NCBI RefSeq assembly: GCF_000218685.1
Contig: NW_006763292.1
Location: 744,562-808,561 of the forward strand
From: Serpula lacrymans var. lacrymans S7.9
Taxonomy: Eukaryota > Basidiomycota > Agaricomycetes > Boletales > Serpulaceae
Direction of reading: 5' to 3'
DNA length: 64,000 nt
Made by a program: the position numbers and the translations under genes. Below, one piece after another: positions 23,540 to 35,057 of the stretch; position 1 is the stretch's first letter, and each line of letters opens with the position of its first letter. Below the pieces are notes generated by a model that searched no databases, had not been told where the DNA came from, and saw only the letters and a list, made by a program, of their open reading frames with translations.

Positions 23540-24374
23540 TGTAATAACTAAAGTTTTTATACTTTAGTGCACAATTAACACAAACAGAGATGAGTGAGTG
23601 AAGGAGTTGAGTTGGTAGACTCCCTTAGGGTAGGATCAAGTTAGTTGTTGGTAGACAACAGAAGGACTCACTGAGGAGTCTCCTTGATATGTAGGGGTAT
23701 ATGTGACAACATCAACAAGATTCTATCTTGGGGCACTGGAGCATAATTAACTACAACTCAGTGGGAAAAAAATGAAGTGTACAGCTCACAACTCATCAAG
23801 GGAAGGAGGTTGTCATACTAATGTTGGTATACAAAGAGGACTTGCTGAGTCCTTCCCCATTTATTGCTCCAGTATATATACCACAATACATGAGGCACTA
23901 TACAGTTGGTAAGTAAAGTTTAAAGTCCAATGTCCAGCATATGACCAGTTACATGTTGAATCTAGACACTGGTTAGGTGATGTGTCACATAATCGGTCAT
24001 GTAACTATGAAAAGTCCAAAAAATAAAGTAAAACAAATGGTCACATGATCAATCATGTGACTTAGAAAATGTAAAGGAAAAGTACAGTAAAAGTAAAGTG
24101 TAAGTAGGTGCTGGTGTGTCAATTGTAACAGTATACTACTACAGGATATTCATACTATACAGTTGATAAATGTGGTGGCTGATGATATCATAGGTTGCAT
24201 CCCTTGTGACTAGCTCCACCACATAAAAGAGTTGTCACTAAAAGTATAAGGAAGCTGCATAGCACGAGAAAGTGAAAGTACAAGTAGAGTTTGAAAATAA
24301 AAGGAAAGTGCCACATAGCATAAGTTACATAGGAGATTAAAAGTGATGTGGCTAAAATTTGTGTTATTGTAACA
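23540..24374 (-). repeat. 5' LTR (family 1) of the truncated gypsy element, interrupted by LTR family 2
   Basis: Family-1 landmarks occur at 23540-23701 and resume at 24136-24374 (ending TTATTGTAACA). The gap is filled by a family-2 LTR. It adjoins the gypsy leader at 23539, so it is the 5' LTR of that relic rather than a solo LTR, which explains the missing outer duplication. Confidence 0.8.
23702..24130. repeat. LTR family 2, nested, target duplication GTATA
   Basis: TGTGACAACATC...AATTGTAACA, 429 bp, flanked by GTATA at 23697-23701 and 24131-24135. It carries several near-palindromic blocks such as GGTCACATGATCAATCATGTGAC. Coding orientation cannot be set from an LTR alone. Confidence 0.85.
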
Positions 24375-25330
24375 ACTATAGCATACATAAAATGCAGGTT
24401 ATTAAAATACATAGTAGTGCCGTAATAAACATGATAAGAGATTAGAAAATAGAAAATAGACATGTGATAAAAATATCAAGAAAAAGGGACAAGAGAAAAT
24501 GTTTTCATCAAACTGGCCAAGAGATCAATGTAAGGGCCCATTTCCTCCTGTGTGAAGTCCTCTGCTTCAAAATGGGATGTGTTGCTTTTTCTTTTCCCCT
24601 CTTTGATAGTTTTATTGGTGCTGAGACCTTATCTTTGCTGGACAGAGGACTGCTGTTTGCATCTGATTCAATCACTGTGTGAGCAGCTATAATAATGTCT
24701 ACATGTAGCTCAATTGATAGACATTGCTTATTTGTCCTGCATATGAAATGGTCTGGGGAGTGACTCTTGCCTTGCTAGGTATTTTAGCATTGTGAGCATG
24801 TGTACTCTGCTTCTTTGACCCCCATTTTTCTGTGTGCACTACTAAGGCCTATAAATATGTGATGGTAGCTCTAATGCAAATGTCTTGTCATTAATATGTA
24901 TAAAAAAACACCGGAGACACTTACACAAATGAAATAGTAGCCTCTAAAAAAGCTCTTCATCAGTAATAAAATATGTGACTATATGCATCCAAGAAATTGT
25001 TGATATACCATTTCAAGACAAATTCAAGCTTCTTTGTATTGTTATTAGTGACGAGCTGATAAAAACCTGGAATGAGGGCAAGATGTTGTGATAGTTTAGT
25101 CAAGCACACTCTCATTCCTTGTGGTCCCTGTAGAAAATGGTGCATGTATTAGTAAATGACGGTTCATTTACAGACACCTGCATTTATGTGACAACATTCT
25201 TAGCCATTGTTTTGTTTTCATCTTGACTGATGCGATGATAAGAACTGTAATAAATATTATTCTCAGTCTTTCTGGTAATAGACTATGATATTAATCAAGT
25301 GTACTTAATATATTATTTTAGCCAGTTATG
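24375..25330. other. AT-rich intergenic stretch
   Basis: Two short ORFs (24188-24463 minus, 24464-24682 plus) have no recognisable content. I see no element ends here. Confidence 0.4.
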
Positions 25331-26110
25331 CCTGCCTTTTTTGGCTGTAAGAAGCCATTTGACAGGCAAAAGAAGGTTAATGTATATGTTAGTCAATGCT
25401 AGGCATCAAAAAATATCATGTAAAATATTATTGACTGAAGGTATGCAAGAGATAAAGAGGAGAAAAAAGCTCGCAAGAGGGCAAAACAGATAAAAAGAGG
25501 TTTAAAATTGTTATGCAGGACAGTGACCTGTATACACACCAGGTTAAGAATTATTCACAATATATTCACAGAGCTATTTGTTTACCAAAGTGGTATATCA
25601 ACTATTAACCCCCAGCTGTAAAGCAAAGGGGTTCTCCTGTAGAACTTAAAGTTGTACTTGATAAAAACCCTTCTATTCCTCATGCAGATCCTGTAGTGGA
25701 GGATAAGTGCCCAATGCTCACAGCTAAACTAAATTTCATAAGTCTCTTTCATATATATCCCTCACAGCTGTCCTCCAACCGAGGTAGCTTTTCTTCCCTT
25801 AATAGTTTTTGTGATACTCCAACATTCACAAAAAATAGCAATGATAATCATGCACCACGGTATCTAACTATTTTTGGGCCCTCACCTACAGTTATAAGCC
25901 CTGAAAAAATATTTACACCATTCACTAATCCCTCATGTGGCATTCAGATTACATGGCATATTCAGGATCAACAATTTAATCAACAGGTGGATTAAACTGG
26001 TTTGCAGAATGCCTTCAAGTCCCACTTTTCAACTTTACCAATATCCCTGGCTTTAGCACCAGTCCTTGGATCAATTTGTGGAAAACTGGGCAAATTCAAT
26101 TTGTGAACTA
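25330..26110 (+). other. Unknown decayed coding sequence
   Basis: An ATG at 25327 opens PAFFGCKKPFDRQKK; after stops a lysine/arginine-rich run (KEEKKARKRAKQIKRG) follows, and 25696-25995 is open (LNFISLFHIYPSQLSSNRGS, PSPTVISPEKIFTPF) and continues past one TGA-containing break into SHFSTLPISLALAPVL. The tone is of an old protein-coding gene with stops. No family recognised. Confidence 0.3.
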
Positions 26111-26202
26111 TCACAGTCTGCTTACCCAAGGAAAAAATCTGTCAGATTGTGACCTGTGAAGTTGTCAGAGTTGGGAGGACAGAGATACACTGTGAGTGCG
26201 GA

Positions 26203-26665
26203 TGTTATGACAGTATTTTCTCATTTATTTTCAGTTTTATTTTTCCTGATTCATTTTATTTTATTTTTCAGACTTTTACTTTTGGAAGTCATGTGACTAA
26301 TCACATAATACATCACATGATTGGTGTCTGGACACAATGTGTTAGTTTTGGTGATTCTGCACCTAGCTGTGCTATTTATTTTCCCTTCTTTCTAAATCAC
26401 TTTCCTCTTTATTCTTTTTGCTCTGTTGTTCAGTATTCACTGAGCATTCTATAATTTTGCCTTTGTGGCTGATTTGTTTACCTTTGTTTACAAAACTTCG
26501 GACTAGTATTGCAGAGTCCAGTATTCCTATTCTTTAGTTACTCATACTGGACTCTAGGTACTGTACACATTCTGTACTCTCTGATAATATAGTTACTCAT
26601 ACTGGACTCTAGTTTTGTCCCTGTTAGCTCTCAGCAAGTGGCTAGACACTTCCCAGAAGTTCTCA
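26203..26665. repeat. LTR-like repeat (family 5), inverted copy at 59505-59810
   Basis: From about 26340 to 26660 this is the approximate reverse complement of 59505-59810: shared blocks include GTTTACCTTTGTTTACAAAAC, two copies of GTTACTCATACTGGACTCTA-like sequence, and CAGCAAGTGGCTAGACACTTCC. It begins near TGTTATGACAG at 26203 and also has GTCATGTGACTAATCACAT. Borders are uncertain. Confidence 0.55.
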
Positions 26666-26799
26666 ATTGAACACAATGTGTGACTGGTCAAGTGCTATGA
26701 CATGATACATTTACTTACTCAGCAATGACATTATATATAATATAATACAACACTACAAAATAATTACCTATATTTATAAAAATTAAACAGTACCACATG

Positions 26800-28176
26800 T
26801 ATTTAGGTATAAATACCCTTGCAATAGATAGAGGCTCCTCAGTGAGTCCTCCCGTTGAATATTATCAAACCAACGCTCTCCTAACTTTGGGTTTACCACA
26901 GACAATTTTGAAGTTGTGACAGCAGTACTGTCAAGACTAAAGGGACCAGTGGCAGGTCAATATGCCCAAGTCAGACTCCTGGAGTGTTACCAGTCAGGCA
27001 ACTGGCCAACCTGGGACAATCTCAAGTCAGGGATTGTCAGATACTTTAAATTGGAGGCCGAATGTGACTGGGCACACCAGAAAATTTATTCCTTCAGACA
27101 AGGAAACATGAAGATGTACAGCTTTGTTACTCAGTTCCTAGCTCTTTCCACAAGGAGGGCTTGGGAACAAACATGCAGTAGAGGTTTTGGGAAAAAAATG
27201 TAGCTCTAGCAATTGCTCAACAACTCTACCTGCAAGAAAAATGAGAGTCGGAGCTGATAGCTGTAGCAGAAGCAGTTTGAGAAAGCGGTAGGGCTCTATC
27301 AAATGCAATTTGGTGGCAGGTCCACTAACAAAAACAACTATTTCCAGAGTCGCCTTGGGTTACCAAATGCACATAACTCACAAAAACAGACAGGGTTCAG
27401 GCTGTACATGCTGCAACTTGGTGTGGTCTAAGAGGGACAAAAGTGCAGATTTAAGGGCTCTTACTACCAATGCAGCAAGGAAATGCACATAGTCCAGGAC
27501 TGCACAACTGGGGGACAGGCTCCCCAAAACCAAAACCAAGGGCACCAATTAGAAACAGAAGAACAGGACCATTGGCTGAATACCTTAGCTGTTACAACCA
27601 AAGTTTGTATACTCTGGTGCACAAAAAAGACACACAAGAGGGTGAATGTAGGAGTGGATAAACCCCTTATGATAGCACCAAGTTAATTGTGGTAAACATG
27701 CCCAACCCCATCCCAGCACTTTCTATCACGGGGTAGCAATCTGAAACCCCATAAAGGAACATTGTTGGGTCAATGAATGGGCAGACCAAGACCTGTAGAA
27801 GCGAGACAGGAAGGCCACAAGGATTGAAGTTGAGATAGTAGTAGATGCACACTTAAAGTGTAGAAAATCAGAATTTCTGGTCCACTAAAAGGTCTATGAA
27901 GATGAGGACAGAACTTGGGAACTAGAAGCCTATCTGGATAATTCTCAAGATGCTGTTTCCAATTTCTATAAATTATAAGCCTCAGCCCCTAGGGAGCTTC
28001 AAGGAATGGACTATTTTTTCTTCTTTGTTATTTCAAACAATGCCCAAAAATGTCTTACCACAACCTCCAGTATTTGGTCTTACAGCCATAGGAAGGTGGT
28101 AGTGTTACAACAGTATTTTTGGCAGCTATTTTCACTTCTATTTTTTTTTGACAAATATATATACCCTTTTAATAAA
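26800..28176 (+). pseudogene. Third gypsy relic: gag, zinc knuckle, chromodomain remnants
   Basis: LTR-like end at about 26800-26890 (ATAAATACCC, GTCCTCCCGTTG) passes straight into gag (26916-27203: RLKGPVAGQYAQVRLLE, WPTWDNLKSGIVRYFK). A decayed zinc knuckle lies at about 27450-27500. A minus-oriented LTR-1 fragment is embedded at 27592-27692 (GTTACAACCAAAGTTTGTA). Chromodomain end follows at 27825-27980 (EIVVDAHLK, EDEDRTWELEAYLDNS), then a purine tract and an LTR start TGTTACAACAG at about 28102 that continues to 28176 and resumes after the family-2 LTR at 28683. RT and integrase are deleted. Confidence 0.7.
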
Positions 28177-28682
28177 TGTGACAACACCAACAAGACACAG
28201 TCTTGGGGCACTGGAGCACAATGAAAACAACACTCAAAAGAAAACGAAGAGGTGTATGGAAAGCATGGGCACCTTGTGTAACAACCAAAAGTTTCTTACT
28301 CTGGCGCACAACTTGGACAAGCAAAAGAGAAGAGAGAAAGGAGGGATCATCCCTCAGGTTTCAACAAGTTTGTTGTGCTAGACAACAGGAGGACTTGCTG
28401 AGTCCCTCCCCATGTATTGCTCCAGTATATATACTAAAATATATGAGGTACTGTACAGTTGTAAATAAAGTTTAAAGTCCGATGTCCAGCATGTGACTGG
28501 TCACATGGTGAGCCTAGACACTGGTCAGGTGATGTGTCACATGACTGATCATGTGACTATGAAAAGTCGAAAATGTAATGTAAAGTAAATGGTCACATGA
28601 CTGGTCATGTGACTTGGAAAAATAAAAGTAAAAGTACGAAAAAGGTGAAGTGTAAGTAGGTACTGGTATGTCAATTGTAACA
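28177..28682. repeat. LTR family 2, nested, target duplication ATAAA
   Basis: TGTGACAACACC...AATTGTAACA, 506 bp, flanked by ATAAA (28172-28176, 28683-28687). About 28277-28390 is replaced by sequence resembling LTR family 1 (GTAACAACCAAAAGTTTC, CTGGCGCACAACTTGGAC), which explains its extra length over the copy at 23702. It carries repeated GTCACATGACTGGTCATGTGAC-type palindromes. Confidence 0.85.
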
Positions 28683-29002
28683 ATAAATAGAGGCTCCCCA
28701 GCCAGTCTTTCAGTCAAATACCATCAACCAACTTACTCTTACCCTTGAGTCTACCAACTTTACCTTCTATCACCATTTATTCTTCTTGAAACCAACATGT
28801 GTACACCAATAGAAACTTTGTGTATTGACACATGGAACAAGTGGTCTTAAAGCTTGGAAATAAAGTTCTTTCGATGGTGGCCCTACCATTTAGGCTTTAA
28901 GCTTTAACTAACACATCTCAAAGACAAAGTAAACCATATCTTGATTGCTCAATCACCCGAAAATGTTATTTGTTGTATAGGTCACTTTGAGTGACTAAAA
29001 CC

Positions 29003-29415
29003 TGTTACAACCAGGAGTTTGTATACTCTGGCACACAAATCAGACAAAGCTATAAATAAGTGAGTGGAGTGGTTACCCTCTAGATAAGACCAAGTTTGTT
29101 GTGGGTAAACAACAAGAGGACTCGCTGAGGAGTTTCCTTGATCTATTGGGGTATATATACTACTACAGGTTGTTTGTACATGTGTACTATACAGTTGATG
29201 AAGGCAGTGGCTGATGATGTCATGGGGCACAGCCCTTGTGACCAGCTCTACTGCGTGAGATACTTGTAGTTAAAAATAAAGAAAGGCAGCACAGCGTGAG
29301 AAGGTGGAGTTTGGACAAAATGGAAAGTGCCACATGGCACAGTGTGTGAAAGTTACAGAAGAAAGTTTAAAGAGGAGAATGAAATTTAAAAATCCAAAAA
29401 TTGTCTATTGTAACA
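29003..29415 (-). repeat. Solo LTR, family 1, target duplication AAACC
   Basis: Full-length minus-oriented copy, with AAACC at 28998-29002 and 29416-29420. It sits directly beside the decayed Plavaka sequence at 29416-29706. Confidence 0.9.
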
Positions 29416-29706
29416 AAACCTACTATCTGTGTACTATATAAATCTGTGATGCCCAATTTGACAATCATCTGAATGTAATCTGCCATCACATGAAACTTGT
29501 ATATATTCATATGTTTCCGTCCTTGGCTGTGCTGCTGTTGCACTAGGGTTATCTTTATTACACCGGAGCTGGTTGCCTTTCTCTGTTGGAAGCTTAAAAG
29601 CCTGGTATAGCTTGCATATAGTATCACAAAATTTGCAAGGCATTAAACAGTGCAAGTATTGATTCTGTGTGCATGTGAAGTTTTGTGAGGGCATGCCTTT
29701 CAGCAA
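29416..29706 (-). pseudogene. Plavaka-type transposase, C-terminal relic (copy 3)
   Basis: Minus-strand pieces in two frames give FCDTICKLYQAFKLPTEKG, then NIYKFHVMADYIQMIVKLG and TDLYSTQIV. The same peptide order (TYKFHAL..., TTDSYST) occurs in copies at 8.1-9.8 and 30.5-32.2 kb. The solo LTR at 29003-29415 cuts it immediately after the STQ motif. Confidence 0.55.
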
Positions 29707-30005
29707 ATCTGAACAGTAAAAACATCACTAAGCTATCATGTTGTTAAGGTTATATTCCTTTATAAAGAGGGATAGTGCACTATTGATAGGAAGTTTTTGA
29801 TAGGAAGTTTTATTAATATTCAGAAAAAACCAGCTAGGAAAGACTTGACAATCCTCAAAATCCCAGGCAGATAACATCTTCATCTCAGAAGCATTGCTTG
29901 AGAAATGACCTACAATGACATATCCAAATGTGGGTGCATTGTGAAAACTGATATGAACATAGAGTTATATATAATAGAAGTAAAGACTAACATTAAAAAC
30001 CTTGC

Positions 30006-30149
30006 ATGTAATAATAAAATTAAGTGAAACTTGGCTGCTGCCCAAGAGATCATAGAAACAACTGAGGTATTCCTATACTAAGCCCCCTACTACTTATTGT
30101 TGGAGGTGTTATCAGCTTTACCTAGAACTGGGTTTATCCAATTTTGTCA
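30006..30149 (-). repeat. SINE-like repeat copy, internally deleted
   Basis: Shares GAGGTATTCCTATACTAAG, CCCCCTACTACTTAT and the terminal GGGTTTATCCAATTTTGTCA with the copies at 34668, 39453 and 49346, but lacks the middle section. Confidence 0.55.
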
Positions 30150-30179
30150 CTCCTACTTGAGATAACTATAGTCTTACAG

Positions 30180-30501
30180 CTTTAGAGAAATTCCAGTGCT
30201 TTTTATCAGTGAGGGGTTTAGTGAGGATATTCACAACCTTATCTTCTGTAAACACATATCTGATTACTGCCTCTGCCTTTGATACTAAGTTATCTTGGAT
30301 GAAATAGTATTTTTTGTTGAATATGTTTTGTGTGAGCAAGGAACTGCAGATCTAATTTAAGAATGATAGCTGGTTTTTTTTTAGATATTGGAAAACACAT
30401 TTGGCAGCTTCTTAGTGATGGCTTCTTGGAGCTAAGCTGTGTATACATTCTGACAACGTAGGCAATATCTGGGTGGGTCCTAAGTATAACATACATGAGG
30501 G
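30180..30501 (-). pseudogene. Copia RT/RNase H tail
   Basis: Minus strand from 30501: LMYVILRTHPDIAYVVRMY and KPSLRSCQM, the conserved region after the copia RT, then a jump into KHIQQKILFHPR from near the RNase H end, so the RNase H core is deleted. It is the 3' remainder of the copia element whose gag-integrase part lies at 32190-34610; the Plavaka block at 30502-32190 has replaced the RT between them. Confidence 0.7.
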
Positions 30502-32190
30502 AGCATTTTAATTCTTCCACCATGCAGTACACCATTCCTGTATTCAATGGCTTAATTCCAGAACCACACAACACTCAAATATTGAGCTTGCTACTCTGTA
30601 TGGCTCATTTGCATGGTTTAGTTAAACTACACATGCATACTGACAATACACTGAAAATACTAGATGCAGTAACTATAAGTCTAGATGATAAATTGCAAAA
30701 ATTTGCTGCAAATACTTGCTCTGCCTTCTGTACTAGGGAACTTTGGGGAAAAGCCAATGCATGAAGGAAGGCACTGTGAAATCCAGCAAGGCACTGACAT
30801 TCAGTCAACATCATCAGGAGCCACCCAAAAACCCAAGGCATTCAACCTACAAACCTATAAACTCCATGCGCTCAGGGATTATCCTGCACAAATCAGGTTC
30901 TTTGGCACTACAGACTCCTATTCCACTGAGCCCGTAAGTTCACCTAACCATATCTTACTTCATTTGTAATAACTGGTGCCCAGGGTAAATTAGAGCACCG
31001 GACAGGGAAGTCTAGATTCAAAAGAACCAACAAGAAAACCTATACTGAACAGCTTACTCACATCAAGCGTTGGGAGGTGTTACGAACCTCCGTGTGACCC
31101 ATGCCTGCATCAGGTTCTTGCGCTTTCCTGCTTATGATAAACGTGTATGGCGCCATTCTAAGGAAGAGAAGTTGGGCTTCCACTAGCTGCCAGGGATTCT
31201 AGAGGTAATATGGGAGCTTGCTCATGCAAGGCATTACTGGGTATAATGAGGTAGATTCATGATGCAGAACTATGCTACATACATGCGGTATATATACTGT
31301 TAGTCTACTTCAGGGGAGGCTTGTAGATAGGTTAACAGGAAACAGGTAAATACAAAAAAGGTAACATAATGGGCCAATAGCGATAAAGGCTGTTGGTCAT
31401 GAGGTATCCATGAGGTGTCCATAAGGTAAGATATAAATAGATACCAATCGCAATAAGGGCTTATAGTCATATGAGGAGCTATAAGGAGAGTCCTAGGAGA
31501 AATGGCTAAAGATAGATCAAAGAATGGTCAAATGATCTAAGAGAAGCACCGATAGGAGAATCCTTGGAGAATAGCTAAAGATAGCTAATAAGACAATAGT
31601 GTCCAATAGGATAGAAGATCTAAAGATAGAAGATCTAAAGATAGAATATCTGTGTGGCAATGCAAGATAAGATAAGATATGATGAAAGAAAAGAAAAGAA
31701 ATAAAAAGTGTAGATGAAATTGTAACAGGAGGCCCATATATGTCTCATGTTCCAGAAACTTGGCATGTCTTCTGAGGATTGTGCCATCACTGCTGATCAG
31801 GAGGCCAGCACTCTTGATGACCATCATCACCTAGGGAAGTCTCAAAACTCACCTTTGCACATCACATTCTTCTCCAACATGTACTCCTGCCATCCAGCTT
31901 GCACGGTAAGAGACAAATCAATACTGTACAATGCCACTATCAACCTGATTCACTATAGGATTTTGTATTAAACCTCAAGGTTCACTTACTATCACTGTAT
32001 GCAATTGACTCTTCTCACTCATAATGTTTCCAAGCATCACCTTAATGATCCCTCATCAAATCAGCAACCTTCTATTCAAGTCATATTAAAATATGACAGA
32101 ATGTATAGTCACAACATCTTTTGCATCAACTTCACAACATACAACATTCACTGAACACAAGACATTATTAACCCACAGATCATTGCAATA
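30502..32190 (+). pseudogene. Plavaka-type transposase, C-terminal part (copy 2)
   Basis: Same sequence as copy 1, in inverted orientation. Exons from 30504 (HFNSSTMQYTIPVFNG), intron at about 30934-30985 (GTAAGTTCACC...GCCCAG), LEHRTGKSRFKRTNKK, solo LTR family 4, then HHHLGKSQNSP near 31824 and the INFTTYNIH-like stretch near 32130. The left edge cuts exactly at the 3' splice site that copy 1 retains, so this copy is truncated there and joined to copia RT. Confidence 0.7.
31078..31727 (-). repeat. Solo LTR, family 4, second copy, duplication GGAGG
   Basis: Mirror image of 8533-9182 inside the right inverted-repeat arm, with GGAGG on both sides. It is part of the duplicated block, not an independent insertion. 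Confidence 0.85.
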
Positions 32191-34610
32191 TCATGTTATT
32201 AGCTCCTCTGGAGATGCAGTTCCATTTGCAATTCATTGGGATCTTAGATCTGAGGGTCAGGATCATCCTCCATTGTGTTTTGGTCCGGATGGTGAACATT
32301 CTCTGGAATAAGTTCCTCCCACTGATTTGTGCTGGGATCTGTGTTCCAGGGAGCAGTGTTGTCCTTTTGTACCTTTCCAGATTCATTAAATATGACATGC
32401 CAACTGAAAACACAGTTCGCTTTTCAGCGTCTAGGAGTTTATAGGCTTGTTGTTTTCCATGTGTATAGCCAATCATTATGCCTTTGCGCCCCTTGGAGTA
32501 AAATTTTTCTTACTGTTTGTCTTTTAAAATCAAGGCATATGCTTGGCATCTAAAAGGTCAGAATAAAGTTCGATCAATGCTCCTTTTTAAACAGTATTTT
32601 ATATGGGGTCTTCCCATGGAGTCCTGATGTTGGGCTGTGTGCTGTGATACATGCAGCCGTTTGCATGGCATCTACCCCAAATCACTTTGGGAGCATTGAA
32701 TCATGGAGTATAGTGGTTGCTAATGTAGTAGCCAATGTCTGATTCATGTGTCCTGTAACACCATTTTGTTGTGGGGTATCTGCAGCTGTGGTTTCTTGGA
32801 GGATACCATCTCCTTGGAGTTGATTTTTGGATGCATCACCAGTTTATTCTCCTCCTCCATCACTCCGGAGGAATTCTGTGTAAAGTGGAGTGAAGTTATC
32901 TTTTTCCAAATGAGTTCAGAAAAATATTTGGATGTCTTTTTTCCATTGCTTGTATCACTTCAATTTTGTGTTTTAGGAAATATATCCATGGAAATTTGGA
33001 GAAATTGTCTACAATGATAATCCAGTATCGGAAACCCTCCCTGGAGGTTGTTTTAATTGGTCCTCCAACATCTGTGTGCACAATTTGTATGGGGCACTTG
33101 GCACGGTTTCCTCCAGTGGACTTGAAGGGTAATTTCTTCATCTTTCCTAAAACACAAGGTTCACAGAACTCCGGGGTTCCGGTAAGGGTGTCTATGTCCT
33201 GGAGTTGTCCTTTTGTAACTATTTGTTGTAAACAATCCATTCCAATGTGTCCCATTCTCCTCTCCAATAGATTTACATCCACTGCTGTAAAAGCTGACTC
33301 TAGGTTGACTTTGGGTTTTGCTTGGGTGTGATAAAGTCCGTGCTTATATAAGGCAGTGAGGATGAGTTCCTTCTTTTTACAAACTTCACAAGCATTGGAC
33401 CCTGCTGGAAAAAGGATAACCCTGTTTTAGACAATTTGTGGAGGGAGATAAGGGCTAAAGTGAAGTTTGGCACAAGTAAGACATTTGACAGTGCAATATT
33501 ATAGTTTTTTTTTGCCAATAGTTATTTGCAGGATCACTGTTTCAATTTCAATTGTATTAACAGAGGATTCATCCCCAAAACTGATTGTCCTTGGAGGGTT
33601 CAGAACATAGTATGTTCCTGGCTCAAACCAGGAGCGGTGAGGGACCATATGAGATGTTGCTTCCAGGGTCAATGATGATTGTTGTTTTTGTCTTATTGGG
33701 TTCCAACACAAAGTAAGCTTGAATATGCTTAGCAAGGGGCTTGGAAATATATACATGTTCCAATGTAATATGATTCTGTTCCTCCTCAGAGTCAGATCCA
33801 GATTATTGCTTCACCGTATTTGCCTGTTCCTTCTCTTTTCCTTTATCCTTGTGTTTATCCTTTCTTTTCTTCTTTTGACCTTTCCCAGCTGACTAAAGTG
33901 TTTAACACTCCAAGGTGTTGTGCAATTTGACTTTGTGGAAGTCACAACACTTTTCCATGGACTTGAGTGCTGATTTGGAACCTCCAGGAGCCTTTCCTGA
34001 CTGTCATGCAACTTCTGCAGTGATCCGGATCTCAACTGCATCAAAGGTAAGTTTATCTTCTTCAATTGTGTTGATTACCAATGACTAGAACATGTGCTAT
34101 TCAGGAGTGCATGGAAGAGATTGGAGAAGAGAAAAGGCTGTGAGTTTAGTATCAACTCCTAGTTTCATTCTGGAGAGGTGTGAATCAATAGTCCAACTTC
34201 TTGCAATGTGGTCCTGGATAGGTGATGCTCTATCCCAGGACAATTTGGTGAGTTGCTGGAATGAATAGAAGGCCAAGGCAATGCTGGACGTCTGATAGAG
34301 TGAAACAAGTCTATAAACTACTTGGAGCTGGTGAGGTCTCCAGTCCTCATTAGGAGGGCATCAGAGATGGTCCTGGATGATTCAATGTGTCTTTTTATCC
34401 TTAAGTATCTAGGTGATCTCAGGGTCCTCCAAGGTGGTGGGCTTTCCTGGTGAGGGCTTGAGCTCCTCTCCAGTAACAACTCGGAGAACCTTTTCCCCAC
34501 ACAGCTTGGAGACAATCCAGAGTTTCTATATCTGGAAATTGTTGTGTCAATGTCCAGTGAGAACTGGACATACAAAGGTATTGTATGCTGTGGTCATGGT
34601 TCTTAGGTTG
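32190..34610 (-). pseudogene. Ty1/copia gag-protease-integrase, broken
   Basis: Minus strand: gag from about 34600 (KVLRVVTGEELKPSPGKP, SLYQTSSIALAFYSFQQLTK, MKLGVDTKLTAFSLLQSLP), a decayed zinc knuckle near 33950 (CCDFHKVKLHNTLEC), protease region 33756-33300 (SHMVPHRSWFEPGTYYVLN, NYNIALSNVLLVPNF), integrase zinc finger (MGHIGMDCLQQ, CEPCVLGKMKK, 33250-33130) and core (VHTDVGGPI, VDNFSKFPWIYF, to 32950), then integrase C-terminus to 32193. Frames change repeatedly. It lacks RT, which is displaced by the Plavaka block. This copy retains regions that the copia relic at 6.7-8.1 kb has lost. Confidence 0.8.
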
Positions 34611-34667
34611 CCATTTCAAATGAGAATTATTTCCTGTGTAGCTTTTGCGCCACCTGGGCTCATAACC

Positions 34668-34880
34668 TAATAAATCTAAGTAAAACTCAGCCACTGCCTG
34701 AGAGGCTATAGAAAAGACTGAGGTATTCCTATACTAAACCCCCTATTACTTATAGTCGGAGGTGCTATCCACTAAGGTATAATGACTCCTGGGAGTGCAA
34801 TTGTATCCTAAGAGAATGATGGTGACTCCATGGAGAGCAATGGCTGCTTTAGCAGAGACCGGGTTTATCTGGTTTTATCA
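34668..34880 (-). repeat. SINE-like repeat copy with tRNA-Tyr-like core
   Basis: Reads on the minus strand from TGATAAAACC (34880) to near TTTATTAGG (34668). The core TTAGTGGATAGCACCTCCGA then CTATAAG resembles a tRNA A box, D arm and tyrosine anticodon arm. It lies directly upstream of the copia gag at 34610. Confidence 0.6.
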
Positions 34881-34960
34881 TGCGAGATATCCTAGTGCCT
34901 GCGAGCAGAGTTTAAATCTGAGGCAAAAAGTGGTAAGGTTTGCTTGCACAATGATGCTCT

Positions 34961-35055
34961 ATAATGTCTGGTGCATTTGGGGTAGGTCTAGTCATGTGAC
35001 TATGCAAGTAGCCAAAAATGTCTGTTGATCATGCAAACCTTATTTAGCCACATCT
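34961..35055. repeat. Repeat shared with 21668-21765
   Basis: See the copy at 21668. Here it starts at GTCTGGTGCATTTGGGGTAG and ends just beyond the Plavaka C-terminal stop codon region. Confidence 0.6.
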
Positions 35056-35057
35056 CA

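Larger units (their letters stand above)
30502..32464 (-). repeat. Right arm of the 1,963-bp inverted repeat
   Basis: Reverse complement of 7796-9758, no indel, identical in all blocks compared. The arms are separated by about 20.7 kb. Confidence 0.9.

Noticed and set aside
9419..31830. Pairs of identical ORFs at 8.2-9.7 kb and 30.6-32.0 kb on opposite strands
   Set aside because: Explained by the inverted repeat; most are antisense or intron-crossing shadows of the Plavaka relic or lie in the family 4 LTR.
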